Assembly: GCA_005862225.1 (NCBI GenBank)
Contig: SZXV01000011.1
Span: 1-64,000, forward strand
Origin: Chlorobium sp.
Lineage (GTDB): Bacteria; Bacteroidota; Chlorobiia; Chlorobiales; Chlorobiaceae
Direction of reading: 5' to 3'
Length of the DNA stretch: 64,000 nt
Position 1 is the stretch's first letter. Each line of letters starts with the position of its first letter. Position numbers and translations under genes: made by a program. The notes under the pieces are model-generated. The model saw only the letters and a list, made by a program, of their open reading frames with translations, was not told the DNA's origin and ran no database searches. Below are positions 63,421 through 64,000 of this stretch, piece after piece.

Positions 63421-63999
63421 CTATTGTTGCAGTCGGTCAAGTGCTCTATTGAGCTGTAGAACATTGACCAGCGATTCATTTACTAATGGAATGGCAATTT
63501 TCGTGCTATGAAGAAGTTTCATAACCTGAGCAATGGCAAGCCCTCTTGCACGAGCCACTCTCGGCACCTGAAATTTGGCTGCTGCAAACGAGAGGTGAGG
63601 ATCAAGACCACTGCCTGAAGCCGTGACAAGATCTGCAGGAACCTTTTCCCCTTTTTTCAGCGCCAGTTCAGCAAGCAGTTTTTCCGTTCTTTGTCGTATC
63701 GCGAGAGATGCCGGCGACAGATTGCTCCCTCCTGCTCCTGCCGCATTCCATGAGACTGCCGAAGGACGAGGCCAGAAATATTCCGGACGGGAAAACTGCT
63801 GGGCAATAAGTTCACTGCCAATCACATTTCCGTTTTCAGCACGAACAAGGGAGCCGGATGAAGAGTACGGTATTCCTTGAGCAACAAGTAGAATAATTCC
63901 GACATAAAATCCACTGCAGATCAAGATTGTTAAGGGAAGAAGACGTAATGAGACGGCGAATTGCCGAGTCATATCCCTGAACGACAGAGTTGTTTTCAT
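63421..63999 (-). CDS. kdpC: Potassium-transporting ATPase subunit KdpC
   Basis: A 192-residue single-span subunit of the Kdp high-affinity K+ pump. N-terminal span LLPLTILICSGFYVGIILLVAQ; SGSLVRAENGNVIGSELIAQQFSRPEYFWPRPSA is the KdpC signature; ASGSGLDPHLS and VPRVARARGL follow. The start codon is one base from the window end. kdpB and kdpA should lie just outside to the right on the same strand. Confidence 0.95.
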   Translation of the reverse strand: MKTTLSFRDMTRQFAVSLRLLPLTILICSGFYVGIILLVAQGIPYSSSGSLVRAENGNVIGSELIAQQFSRPEYFWPRPSAVSWNAAGAGGSNLSPASLAIRQRTEKLLAELALKKGEKVPADLVTASGSGLDPHLSFAAAKFQVPRVARARGLAIAQVMKLLHSTKIAIPLVNESLVNVLQLNRALDRLQQ

Positions 64000-64000
64000 G

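Noticed and set aside
1-64000. CRISPR arrays, tRNA or rRNA genes, intact insertion sequences
   Set aside because: No regularly spaced repeats, cloverleaf-like segments, rRNA-like stretches or transposase frames were noticed on reading; not computed.

Overview
The window reads as chromosome of a green sulfur bacterium (Chlorobiaceae, Chlorobium/Pelodictyon type). The strongest evidence is a gene recognisable as bchU, the bacteriochlorophyllide C-20 methyltransferase needed for chlorosome BChl c/e, flanked by cobalamin/radical-SAM proteins and an ArsA-type ATPase. An SdhA/SdhB/HdrB-like fumarate reductase, FeoAB, hemE and a lipoprotein cytochrome c fit an anaerobic phototroph. The species is inferred, not proven.

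Layout. 0-2.3 kb is a graveyard of defence and toxin-antitoxin genes: restriction-modification fragments, an intact MNT antitoxin with a HEPN toxin cut by a stop codon, and an RHH antitoxin with an internally deleted MazF. 2.3-5.7 kb (minus) is a compact cluster of five genes I cannot assign: a coiled-coil protein with a 32-residue repeat, two tandem paralogues and two small proteins. 5.7-14.2 kb (minus) is a full biotin operon, birA-bioB-bioF-bioG-bioC-bioD-bioA, with a fadD-like ligase at its tail, driven from a promoter that contains a textbook BirA operator. 14.2-26.5 kb is housekeeping: amiC, topA, feoAB, hemE, sdhABE and a CBS protein.

26.7-32.6 kb (minus) is an efflux operon headed by a CsoR-family regulator whose ligand residues match the persulfide sensor CstR. 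It continues with TolC, an RND pump with no adaptor gene beside it, a small Cys-containing protein and a metallo-beta-lactamase-fold hydrolase. 32.6-41.7 kb is the photosynthesis-linked stretch: small Gly-rich membrane proteins, a flavodoxin fused to a PCP_red domain (otherwise the C-terminus of protochlorophyllide reductase BchB), a cysteine-free ArsA-like ATPase, two radical-SAM proteins and bchU.

41.7-55 kb holds moxR-DUF58-Bat genes, tsaD, yajC-carA-aminotransferase-TPR-radical SAM, a cytochrome c lipoprotein, proC and a BatD-like protein. 55.9-57.8 kb is leuA behind a leucine-rich leader peptide and an attenuator hairpin. 58-61.6 kb is again accessory: Fic remnant, long inverted repeat, formylglycine-generating-enzyme-like protein, methyltransferase, a DUF4160/DUF2442 pair and a truncated secreted protein. 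The window ends in a kdp operon (kdpC and a KdpD N-terminal/Usp/PTS-EIIA fusion without kinase), which continues beyond the right edge.

Best candidates for something undescribed are the five-gene cluster at 2.3-5.7 kb, the flavodoxin-PCP_red fusion with the bchU neighbourhood, and the CstR-like RND operon. No tRNA, rRNA, CRISPR array or intact insertion sequence was seen.
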